Shown here piece by piece: positions 1 to 10,400 of a stretch of DNA of 64,000 bases. The stretch's first letter is position 1. Every line of letters begins with the position of its first letter. Under the pieces are notes generated by a model. That model saw only the letters and a program-made list of their open reading frames with translations. It had not been told where the DNA came from and searched no databases. The DNA is from Globodera rostochiensis. Its lineage: Eukaryota; Nematoda; Chromadorea; Rhabditida; Heteroderidae. The translations under genes were made by a program, and so were the position numbers. The DNA is taken from assembly GCA_018350325.1 (NCBI GenBank), contig JAEVLN010000049.1, forward strand, positions 62,001 to 126,000. Reading direction: 5' to 3'.

Positions 1-2410
1 TTCCATAAGAACGCCCTGCGGAGTCCGTTGTTGTACCGTGAAGTTGTTCAGTTGAACATGAGGAATGTTGCGTGTCATTCCCTAAAATGAAAATTCGAAA
101 ATTTAAAAAATTAAATGCTTAATTATCCACCATGTAGGCTCCGTCTGGAAAACGCACATCAATACGTTGCTTTATTGATGTATCGTCCCAATTAGGCATT
201 TTTTTACGAAGAATTTTATCTCCAGCAATTGGTCGCAGAATGACCACCGGCCTCTGTAACAAAATTGCTATTGTGTGTGCGTCGTCAAGTTGAGCCCATC
301 TTCCACTGCTATGTCGCGCCGAGGTTTCAATATGCTTGGAGTAGGCCTTGAGTGTTTGGTTATACCTAGAGTCCGGTAAATAAAATTGTTTGAACGAGTT
401 CAAATTAAGCGTGAACGGGGGAATTTCAAATTTAACGGGACGGGAATCCCACACGGGATTTCCGTGTTTTCTCCGTTTCTGCAAAAAATCCCGTTCGGCA
501 AAGAAGCTGGAACGTGCCGAGAACCCCGCACTTATCCTGCGAAAATACCGTTCCCGCCAATCTATATTAGTACCAAAGGTCGGATGGTGATTCCAAAAGG
601 AGCTGACTGAGCTCATGCGTAAAGTCGGCATGAGTCCTATGGCGCTTTCGAGGGTAGAAGTCTGTATTCTTGAGAATAGCGCGCAAAATGTGACCAGAGG
701 CTTTACGTAGCGCGTCTGCTTTTTTCCTGGAGTCAACCCGAAACAGTCCAAAGCAGATGGCTCTGTAAAAGTTTAGAATTGTTCTTAATTTTAACAATCA
801 TACACAATCCGGAATTGACCCCAAACAATCACATCACAATGCCCGCAGAAATGCTTAGACACTACACATGTGTATCCCTTACACCCCCACTCATTTCCCC
901 GTTTCTAACATTTAGCGATTCGCGTCGAACGCATAGCTCAATTTAAACTTGTCCAAGCAGGACAATTTGTGCTCATTATAAGGCCCAAATAATGCACATT
1001 TATACTACCGCTGGCCAACTCTATCGGTTTATCGGCCCCCTGCCTAGATACAGCTCGATAAAAGAGGGGGCTCAAATTTTGCTTAGAGGCTCTTGTGAAA
1101 ACAATTTTTTGATCCGACGCCTATTTCAAATGTTATACAGAGTATATCCGTTTAAAATGGTTTTTAACCGGTAAAAACAGTCTCCATCTCCTTGGACATC
1201 GACGCAGCTAACAGTCTGACGATTTGCTTGTTCAACAATTACAGTTGGATTAACTGCAAATGATGGTGGTGCCGATGCTTGGCTTTTGGACGGTTTGCTA
1301 GCTACTGACGTCCTCGGTGTTGATGTCCGTGATGACACAATTTGACGTTTAGCCTTCAATAATGTTAAAATTAGAGCAATCAACGAATAGTTTAATGGTA
1401 AATATCCCAGTTAGTTGCCTCCCTTTTAGTTAAAAAAATGCGTTCCAAATTTCAAAACTGGAAATAAAGTACCGATTCAATGAGATCCTTATACAATTTC
1501 TTGTCACTTTGACGTAAGCAAACCAATGCGATTTGCTGCACTTGGTGTTCATTTGCGTTTGTGTTAAGCCAATTCAAAATAGCCTCTAATGCAGCCACTG
1601 CGGCCAATTCATTTGGAAATCCATTAATTCCAGTTGAAATATTTGGAAAAGCCTTAAATACCTTTTTAGCAAATGCCCATCGACACACACTCTTTTACAA
1701 TTGTTTGCCCTCCTTTCGCAATTAAGGCATTCAAAGATCGTGTGTAGCACAATTTAAGCGCCAAAGTGTCTTCAGCAGATGGATTTATGCCTTGGACAAT
1801 TGGCCCAACTGCGTGGGCAATGACTATAAAGAGCATATAATTGGTACGTCGACATTTCGCCCACCCGACATTTCATCAACTAAGCAAAAACATGACATTT
1901 CATCCTTACGTTCAGATGTGTACATCTTGCCACAGTTTTATTTTTGCTTAATGGATGAAATGTCGGGTGGTGAAAATGTCATCTTGCCGAAGATATTTTC
2001 ATTGTGCAACAACGAGAAAAACAGTTTTTACATTGAACGTTTTTGCGCAAATTCCCAAATGCATCGGTGACGACAACAGAACCGGGAGTGTAGTCACTTC
2101 CATTGGATATTATAAAGGTGTTGAGTACAAGTTCAAGCAAGTCCATATCTGGTTCACATGCTCTATGGATTGCATCATTAATTCCATCACCGTGCCTCAG
2201 TTGGCTATTTGCATCAGTAACAATGATGGAGACCTTTTGCTTTGTTATGTCCCCGCTGACCACATTGATTTTGCGGAGTTGGTCAATGGTGATGTTTTGA
2301 ATGTCCAAGTAAGGGACATCAAATATTTCGTTTCCCAATACATTAAAGCATTTTAAGCCGGCAAATAGCGTGCCCACCAAACAGAATGCAAGAAAACCGA
2401 ATATTTTCAT
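1..2410 (-). pseudogene. Macro-OTU gene, copy 1 (3' end outside window; frameshifted)
   Basis: First of three paralogues. The start is a true ATG at 2408-2410 followed by a hydrophobic signal peptide (MKIFGFLAFCLVGTLFAG). Exons read on the minus strand: 2410-2032, 1823-1473, 1353-1169, 762-574, 365-131 and 81 to the window edge. Exon 1 holds the first half of a macro domain (GDIT, then DAN and NDAIHRA). Exon 2 holds the second half (FPNISTGINGFP). Exon 3 is a Ser/Pro-rich linker ending in the OTU motif GDGDCFYR. Exons 4-5 continue the OTU fold. Exon 2 is one base longer than in copy 2 (about 1680-1700), so the frame breaks before FPNISTG. This is either a pseudogene or a base error. The final OTU exons with the catalytic His lie outside the window. 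Confidence 0.75.
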
Positions 2411-2960
2411 TTCAGCAAATAAGATTGGTTTAAGCTTAATAAAACATCATTTAAAATAATGCATAAACATTTCGATCTACCTGATTTATCAAAAAAATGT
2501 TGATGACAAACCTATTAAGTGGGGAAAAGAGAATAAAGAATTGAGGCGATGGCACGGCAAAGAATGATAAATATGGCCAAAAGTGGCCATATAATTGGAG
2601 AATCAAATTTGCACGTGAGCAATCAATACAATGCATGGGCTTTCTGCATTTGTAATTGTTTCTTTATGATTGGATTTATATGGCATGACACAAATGAATT
2701 TCAAATTATATTGGGAAGCATGGGGGATATCAGTGACCAAATGGCACGGCGCCTCTTTTTTTAATCATTGTATGTAAATTAGCCAGTAATTTTTGCCAAG
2801 AATGAAAGAATCGTCGAAATAACACTTGGAACTTTTTGTGTAATTATTTAAAAGCTTTATGAATTTTTTCACATCATTTAGAGAGATGAGACTGTGGCAT
2901 GCCACAATTATATTGGTAAATGAGTAATAGAAGCGATAGCAATAGAAATTATTTTTGACA
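2411..2960 (-). promoter_or_regulatory. Upstream cassette of macro-OTU copy 1
   Basis: This sequence directly upstream of the start codon is shared, with indels, by 9743-10400, 21424-22440, 30510-30790 and 39205-39400. Recognisable landmarks are GCATAAAC, then TTTATC followed by an A-run, then GTGGGGAAAAGAGAA, then GGCGATGGCACGGC. In three cases it precedes a signal-peptide exon, so it probably holds the promoter. I see no dense ATGCCA array here, unlike the SPRY genes. The extent is approximate. Confidence 0.5.
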
Positions 2961-5424
2961 CAGCTGGTTGATCAATATATTTATTATATTTGTATATTTA
3001 ATAATTCGCCCTAAAAAAGGGACGTTTCCAAAAAATTCTAGAAAGTTTTGAAAGTATTATGGTAGAGGGGATGCATGATTTCGGATTTCGGGGTTGGCCA
3101 TGTCGGGGGTCGGGGGAGGCCAAATTGTCGGGATCGCGCGCGAGGCGGGGGTGAAGAAAATTTTGTTCATAAAATTTTTTTTTCCATAAAAATGCCAGCA
3201 ATAAATCTTCACTAGGCAAGCATAAAATATATAATTTTATTTTTAAATCCGTTCATTTTTGTAATTTGGGTAAAAAATATATTTGTGGATATGTCGTCAT
3301 GTCTGATTTAGCCCAAAAACTCAGAATCACAATAGGAAATCACCCAAAACTTTTTGAAAGTAGAAAAATTTCACTAGCGATTTTTCTCTAAAAAAATTGA
3401 GAAAAAGTGGGGGGGGGGGGGGTTTAAGCCTTATACTATTGGAAAGCTCTAGATACATAGAAGCTGTTTGTAAGACTAAACTACCTAAGCAGTAAATCAA
3501 AGTTTAAAAAAGTTATGATCAGTGAAAATGCCCGATTTTTGGCTTTACATTATAACTTTATTAAAACTTCTCAAACCACTTGGGTTTTGCTTTTATTGCT
3601 TTTTCTACTCATTTAGAGCTTTCGAATGACATAAGGCGTTACTGATTTAACACCATTTTTTTAATAATGCATGCATGAAATTACTTCATAAATATATGTG
3701 GCGGATTTAAGAAATGCCGATGGAGACGGAATTTAAAAAACGACCCTAGCACGGTGACGAGGGGTAGAGATTTCTGTGAGCATTCTATGGTGGAGAAAAC
3801 AATTTCTAAAACTTTAAAATATTTCAGGTTTTTAAAAATATTTTTGGCAATATGTACAAATTTTTGGACTTTTATTTGCTCACGAGGGGAACAACCCTTG
3901 CTGTGAGTACTCAGATTACTTTGAAACTATGCCTATCGTACTAGAGCAACCTCGATTTACTTTTCTAAATTTTTGGCTTTTTTGGCCCGCCAACACAGTG
4001 AAGGGTCGAAAAATGCAATTTAAATTTTTGCATGTTTTCTTGAAAAACCACTGCGCAGGGACTTAAAAAATCATATTTCAGCTCAAATTTGGTCGAGCTC
4101 TAAGATTTTTGCATCATAAAAATGAGAAAAACAGGGAGAATTTTATAAAAATAAGAATGAATCACTAGCTTTAAAAAGTTTGTAAATTTAAACGGTAATA
4201 GTGGCGATGGTCGCCCCCGCTCATCCCTTTTTTTAAAATAACTTTTTTTAAAACCCGGAAAAAGGTGTTTCTAAGGCGGGGCCGTAGAATCCATATCTGT
4301 CTTCTGTTTCGGCCGATTCCGAACCGCGGACAAGATACTGCAATAAATCGACTTTGAAAAAATTGAATTCTTTAAATATTCGAATTCGGAGTTTAGATTT
4401 AGAATCGGCCGAAACGGAGATCAGATTTGGATTCTACGCCGTCTCTCCCGAGTGTGAAAAAAAATTATTTTGTTAAAAATTAGTTTGTAAAAAACTTGAT
4501 ATTTAAGGGTACGTTTTTCGTTTCATTGCATTATTCTTAAGAAAATTTGTGAAAAAGTGCCCAAACCCGCATTTTTAAAAACAAAAACGTAAAAAAATTG
4601 TTTTCTAATGTCGATAAAATGTTTTTTATAGGCTTTTTCTGAATACCGAATTCGAACATTTTTTTAAATTTAAAATTTTCTAAAAAACAATTCCGCCTAA
4701 AAATCACTTAAAACAACAACAGGCAAGTAATGATCGGATTCATGATCGATTTGTCTCATCATGAGCTGTCGATTGATATCAAATTTGTGTAGATTGGTGC
4801 GCAGAAAGTCACAAAATTTAGGTAAAAAAATAACCATTGACTAAGTTTAAGTGGTTCAAAACCCGGTTTAAATTCAGTTCCTTTTTTTGCACGGCTTGTT
4901 GAGGCAAAGCGATCAGGCACTATCATTTAGGTATGCCTGTTGGAGTGAGGCGTTCACTCCAGTTCACACCATGCCTTTGAAAAATTTATGGCCAAATGGG
5001 ATAATCGAGAATGCCGGCAGCTTTGGGATACTCGAGAATGCCGGCAGCTTTGGGATACTCGAGAATGATCTATCCTTTTCAGTTAGTGCAACAATAGAAA
5101 TAAATTTAATTTGTTTTCGAAAATCATTTTTTTCGGAATCAATATGTTTTAGAAATCAAACATTGACTTAATTGTTCAAACTAATTTTGAAGTTCAATAG
5201 ACAATAACATTTTAGATATTATTTTTGAAACGGTTTTAGTATTAGAAAATTGAACTAACATTAGCCAGTCCTCCCTTAACTTTAACTCAAACTCTCGACT
5301 CTCCTTTATTTGTCTTTCAATCAAAGGAAATGCGAATAAAAGGAGGGGAGACGAATAATCGAGCGGATTCACCCCGATCACCAAAAAGCCCAATCATAAA
5401 CGAACACTGCGGAGTGATTTAGCC
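2961..5424. other. Intergenic, repeat-rich, no gene seen
   Basis: AT-rich sequence with a poly-G run near 3409-3421, GGGGGTCGGGGGAGG-type GC patches near 3100-3125, and many A/T homopolymers. Short ORFs here show no family signal. Two units of a 27-bp repeat containing GAATGCCGGCAGCTTTGG lie at about 5008-5066; relatives occur near 10820 and 48160-48345. A hairpin element at 4281-4440 is listed separately. Confidence 0.5.
4281..4440. repeat. Small inverted-repeat element (MITE-like)
   Basis: The left arm starts GCCGTAGAATCCATATCTG and contains CGGCCGATTC; the right arm reads GAATCGGCCG then GATTTGGATTCTACGCC, giving imperfect complementary arms around an AT-rich core. Fragments of the same family (GTAGAATCCGAATCTC) recur near 57740-58030, 58195 and 59100, the last two just upstream of SPRY terminal exons. 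Confidence 0.5.
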
Positions 5425-5820
5425 CAAGGGCGTACCCAGGGGGTGGGGGCTGGGGGGCTACAGCCCCCCCCCCCCGAAAATTTTTTTGAGAGAATAAAAC
5501 CAAAGGGTGGACCTTTTCTTTTGCAAAATTTTGTAATTTTTGGACAAAATTGCCTAACGAATGAGTCAAAAATTCAAATTTCCTCCGGCGGCGCCTATCG
5601 GCACCGCCGACTCACATCCCTCAAAAAAACTTGCATTTTTGAAAATCGGCAAAATTTCCGAAATTTTTTAAACAAAAATTTTAAAAGTTCCAAACTTTGA
5701 ACTTTTTTGGGGAAAATTGCTTAACAAAACTGCAATAAAATCCAAAAAAGCAACTCTATAGATTGACTTTTTTCAAATTAGCCCCCCCCCCCCCCGAAAA
5801 ATGCTCTAGGTACGCCCTTG
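5425..5820. mobile_element. hAT-like non-autonomous element (MITE), 396 bp
   Basis: The termini are perfect inverted repeats, CAAGGGCGTACC at the left and GGTACGCCCTTG at the right, with C-rich subterminal runs and no transposase ORF. The flanks are atttagcc (5417-5424) and attcagcc (5821-5828), an 8-bp duplication with one mismatch, as expected for hAT. The corresponding unoccupied site is readable in the paralogous block near 12027-12040 (atttagtccacaac). Confidence 0.75.
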
Positions 5821-6417
5821 ATTCAGCCCACAACAAATGTTCGGGGGAGGAGCAAGAAACATAACGGAATGGATTGGAGAAAAGCCGTTAAAGTAAAAAA
5901 GGAGAATATAGGGGTAATGGTGGGATTGCGTTGTCGGTTGGTGGAAATCTGTCAAAATAAAAATAGAAAATGCCAGTAATTTTTATAATCGTGTTTTCAG
6001 ATCAAGCAAGTGTCTTTTTTGACGGTTCACTTGAAACAGCCGGGGAACGGCACGCCGTTTCTGTCGGCAAACTTCCAAAGGTGTCCACGGACATCGTTCC
6101 CGTTTCCACTCCTTGCGATTGATGCTCTTAAAAACCATCGAATGTTTCTTAATGTAGTTAGCGGCCGCAGTAAAAACCCCCTTCGCATCTTTTGCAAACC
6201 AGATCAGTATTGGCAAAACTCTGTTTTTTACATTAATAAAATAGAAGAATAGGCATAAAGGAAAAACTCGATTGTTGTCTACAAATTTTTTTTACCGTTA
6301 ATTTCCTAAAATTTCAATTACTGTTTTCTGGATGCCCCCATCCAAACTGGGGTGGATGGTGTTTATATCGTTGACCTCTGCCACCCCGATTTATAGGGGA
6401 AGAATATTTATTTGTGC

Positions 6418-9400
6418 TCAACTCCAAGGACCTGGCGGGTGCTGTTGTTGTTGGTGTGGTGCCTTGTTTCCGTGAAGAAAATCCTCTGGTATGTCAAAGT
6501 TTTGAGCAAAAATATATTCTGATCCGGCGGATGCATTTGGTGAGTTTGGATCCTTAAAACAGAACGGTATCTATCCAACTCGCTACCTGCCAACTCGCTC
6601 CATACTTTTTCACTTGTTTCAAAGTTAACTAAATCAAATTACAATCTTTTAATTTTTGATAGTATTGTCAGCTTTAGATTGATATCAAAAATCTATAATT
6701 TAGTTAGCTTTCAAAAAAGTTTTAAGGAACACAACTTTAAAAAGTAAGGAGGTAGGGTAGTAGCGAGTTGGGAGCCGTCCAAACAGAACACAATAAATCA
6801 GTCTAAGAACATTTTGAGAAACTTACGAAGACGATGGATTGATAATGTTCAATGCCATCGTACCAAATCACTATAGGATTTACAACGGTTCTTTCCACAA
6901 CAGCGTCCTCCGGAGTCCGTTCTTGTACAGTGAAGTTGTTCAGTTGAACATGAGGAATGTTACGTGTCATCCCCTATTATATTTGAAAATTTATTTTAAA
7001 AACGAAGTGCTTAGTTATTCACCATGTACTCTCCGTCTGGAAAGCGTACATCAATGCGTTGCGTAATTGATTTATTGTTCCATTTAGGCATCTTATCTCG
7101 TAGAATATCATCTTCAGCAATTGGTCGCAGAATGACCACCGGTCTTTGTAGCAAAATTGCTATTGTGTGTGCGTCGTCAAGTTGAGCCCATATTCCACTG
7201 CCACGCGCCGGGTTTTCAATATGCCGAGAGTAGGCCTCGAGTGTTTGGTTGTACCTAGAGTCTGGTAAAATAAAAATGCCGGGAACGAGTTCAATACGGG
7301 GTTTTTTAGTTCTCGGTAAAAAATCCCGCTTGGCAAAAAAGGCGGAAACGGGACCAGGAATCCACTACTTTTCACGAGGGAATCCCGTTCCCGCCGAACG
7401 CTAGTTGTACCAATGGTCGGATGGTGATGGCAAAAGGAGTTGACTAAGCTCATGCGTAAAGTCGGCATGACTCCTATAGCGCTTTCGAGGGAAGAAGTTT
7501 GGATTCTCGAGAATAGCGCGCAAAATGCGACCAGAAGCTTTACGTAGCGCGTCTGAGTTTTCCATTGAGTCAACTCGAAACAGTCCATAGCAGATGGCTC
7601 TGAAAGTTTAAAATATTATTCTATAGTTAAGCGGAGGCAAAAAAAACAATAAAAACGAGACTTGCTCGACGAGTTGAGCACGAAAATATAGGTCTATGTG
7701 GAAATGGCGTTTTGAAAAATAGACATTTGAGTATACCAATACTGAGTAAAAAAATGCCGAACTAGCTTCTTCAGATGCCTAAATTAGGTTCGAGTCTATT
7801 TTAGACGAGTCAAATAATCGTTAAAACGACGAAATTTCTGACAAAAAACCATATGTTTTTGTCGCGCATAACTCGCTAACAAAGCTTCAGAAAAATGCGT
7901 AAACCCTAAAATCTTCCGGTCTAATTATAAAGTATATCCGTTTTTAAATTTTGTTAGGTTTTAACCGGTAAAAACAGTCTCCATCTCCTTTGACATTGAC
8001 GCAGTTAACAGTCTGCCGAATTGCTTGTTCAGCAATTGGTGTTGGAGCCTTTCAATTAATGTTAAAATTAGAGCAATCAACGAATAGTTTAATGGTAAAT
8101 ACCCCAGTTAGTTGCCTCCATTTTAGTTAAAAAAATGCGTTCCAAATTTCAAAACTGGAGTATTACCGAATAAAGTTCCGATTCAATTAGATCCTCATAC
8201 AATTGCTTGTCACTTTGACGTAAGCAAACCAAAGTGATTTGCTGTACTTGGTGTTCGTTTGGGCTTGTGTTAAGCCAATTCAAAATAGCCTCTAATGCAG
8301 CCACTGCGGCCAAATCTTTTGGAAATCCATTATTTCCAGTTGAAATATTTGGAAAAGCCTTAAATAGAGTTATAGAAAATGGTCCACAAACACAATTTTT
8401 TACAATTGTTTGCCCATTTTTTGCAATTAAGGCATCCAAAGATCCTGTGTAGCACAATTTCAGCGCCAAAGTGTCTTCGGCAGATGGATTTATGCCTTGG
8501 ACAATTGGGCCAACTGCGTGGGCAATGACTATAAAGAGAATTTAATTGGTATGCTGCCATTTTGCCCACCCGACATTTCATCCACTGAGCAAAAATATGA
8601 CATTTCATCCTTACGTTCGAGTGGGGGTCGTTTGGGCCCCGCCGTTTGGGCCCCGACGTTTGGGCCCCGCCGTTTGGGCCCCGGACGTTTGGGCCCCGCC
8701 ACTTTCAGAGGGGAGTTTGCAACAAATTGCTGAGCTTTTTTATTTATTCGGAAATTTTTTCAAATGAACAATACATAACAAAAAAAACTATCAAAGACAA
8801 CAATCTGAAAATTTAGGGGTTTATTTGGTAATTGTGGAAATTTCCCCGCAAAAATAATAGTTCAAATGCAATCTGAAAATTGCAAGGCTTAAGGGTTCAT
8901 AAGCTTAGGCCTAAGCCACCCTAAGCTTAGGGGTTCGTTAGGCTTAGGCCTAGCTAGCCTGAGCTTAAGCTTAGACAAAAATAGTGGACCATAATTGATG
9001 TAAAAAAATAGGATGTGAAAATGATGATGTATTTTTACTTATGTATATGTATGCATCAGGGTTGCGTCGAACCTTGTGTTTCTTTTGTTTCGATTTCGAA
9101 AACCGAAATAAAAAATTCCGATTTTAAAAATTTTTTATTTCGACGCAGCGCTGATATCGTTTCCTTGGGGCCCAAACGTCCGGGGCCCAAACGTCCTTGG
9201 GGCCCAAACGTCGGTGCCCAAACGGCAGGGCCCAAACGTCCTGTTCCCCTTACGTTCAGGTGTGTACATCTTGCCACAGTTGTCTTTTTGCTTAATGGAT
9301 GAAATGTCGGATGGCAAAACTCATCTTGCCGAACATATTTTCATTGTGCAACAACGACAAAAACATTTTTACATTGAACGTTTTTGCGCAAAACCCCAAA

Positions 9401-9742
9401 AGCATCGGTGACGACAACAGAACCGGGAGGGTATGCACTTTCTTTGGACTCTCTCAAAGTGTTGAGTTCAAGTTGAAGCATGTCCATCTCTGGTTCACAT
9501 GCTCTATGGATTGCATCGCTAATTCCACCAACGCGGCTCAGCCGACTATTTGCATCAGTAACAATGATGGAGACCTTTTGCTTTGTTATGTCCCCTTTGA
9601 CCACATTGATTTTGCGGAGTTGGTTATGACGCGAGTTTTCTTCAGGTACATCAAATATTTCGTTTCCCAATACATTAAAGCATTTAAAGCCGGCAAATAG
9701 CGTGCCCACCAAACAGAATGCCAGAAAACCGAATATTTTCAT
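6418..9742 (-). CDS. Secreted macro domain-OTU protease fusion, copy 2 (complete)
   Basis: Seven exons: 9742-9373, 8528-8167, 8048-7966, 7599-7411, 7254-7023, 6973-6827 and 6552-6418. They sum to 1518 nt (505 aa) with phases matching at every junction. Residues 1-18 are a signal peptide. About residues 45-240 form a macro domain: GDIT, DAN (the conserved Asn), SDAIHRA (the conserved Asp), IAHAVGP and the phosphate loop FPNISTGNNGFP. About residues 255-460 form an OTU domain: GDGDCFYR supplies the catalytic Asp/Cys, then a WAQLDDAHTIAILLQRP helix region, then IVIWYDGIEHYQS supplying the His. The C-terminus is Gln/Pro-rich. Macro domains bind or hydrolyse ADP-ribose and OTUs cleave ubiquitin chains; activity here is inferred. 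Compared with its sisters it lacks the Ser/Pro linker, and the exon 2 donor used by them has changed from GT to GA, so I used GTAATA 12 bp downstream. AATAAA follows the stop. Two separate genes remain possible, but intron 2 is only 118 bp with no stop or promoter evident. Confidence 0.8.
8619..9247. mobile_element. Foldback element in intron 1 of macro-OTU copy 2
   Basis: The arms consist of tandem GTTTGGGCCCC units (8625-8700) and their reverse complement GGGGCCCAAAC (9168-9245). The centre is AT-rich and no transposase is visible. CCTTACGTTC occurs at both edges (8609-8618 and 9248-9257) and only once at the equivalent intron position of copy 1 (about 1904-1914), so it is a target-site duplication. 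The insertion lengthens intron 1 to 844 bp. Several short ORFs across it on both strands are artefacts of the repeat. Confidence 0.7.
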
Positions 9743-10400
9743 TTCAGCAAATAAGATTGGTTTAAGCTTAATACAACATTCAAATCATCCCATTTTAAAA
9801 GTTAATCCCCTCCAAAATCCCGCTCCCATTTAAAATAATGCATAAATAATTTGATCTACCCGATTTATCAAAAAAATGTCGTTGTCAAACATATAAAGTG
9901 GGGAAAAGAGAATGAGGCGATGGCACGGCATAGATAATAAAAATATGGCCAAAAGTGGCCATATAAGAAATCAAATTTGCACGTGAGCAATCAATACAAT
10001 GCATGGCTTTTTGCATTTGTAAGTGTTTCTTTATGATTGGATTTTTTCATAGTTTTTTTAATTTGAATTATTTAAAAGCTTTATGATTTTTTTCATAGCA
10101 TGAGGGGAGTTTGAAACAATCTCATGGCCCAATGAATTGCAAATTATATTGGGAAGTAAGGTGAAGCATAGGAGTGGGAATTATATTGGAAACGTTTTAT
10201 CATAGCAGCAGCTAATGGGGGAGAGCAGTGATCAAAGGGCACAGCGCCGCTTTTGTTTCAATCGTTATATGTAAATAAGCCACTAATTTTTGCCAAGAAT
10301 GAATGAGTCGCCGAAATAACACTTGTAACTTTTAGTGTAATTATTTAAAAGCTTAATGAATTTTATTGTATCATTTAAGATTGAGACTGTGGCATGGCAA
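9743..10400 (-). promoter_or_regulatory. Upstream cassette of macro-OTU copy 2
   Basis: Matches the cassette upstream of copy 1 and of the unrelated secreted gene at 21423: AGCAAATAAGATTGGTTTAAG just before the ATG, then GCATAAATAA, TTTATC plus A-run, GTGGGGAAAAGAGAA and GGCGATGGCACGGC. Copy 2 contains extra sequence around 10030-10260 compared with copy 1. No TATA box can be fixed with certainty. Confidence 0.5.

Noticed and set aside
119..751. A 210-residue minus-strand ORF as one continuous gene
   Set aside because: It starts at TTG and mixes frames: the OTU exon 4 sequence is in another frame, and the middle is intron 4 with a dispersed repeat. The spliced model explains the conserved parts better.
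8546..8767. ORFs encoding repeated VWAPxxGPRRLG-like residues
   Set aside because: Translation of GTTTGGGCCCC arms of a foldback element; open in several frames on both strands.
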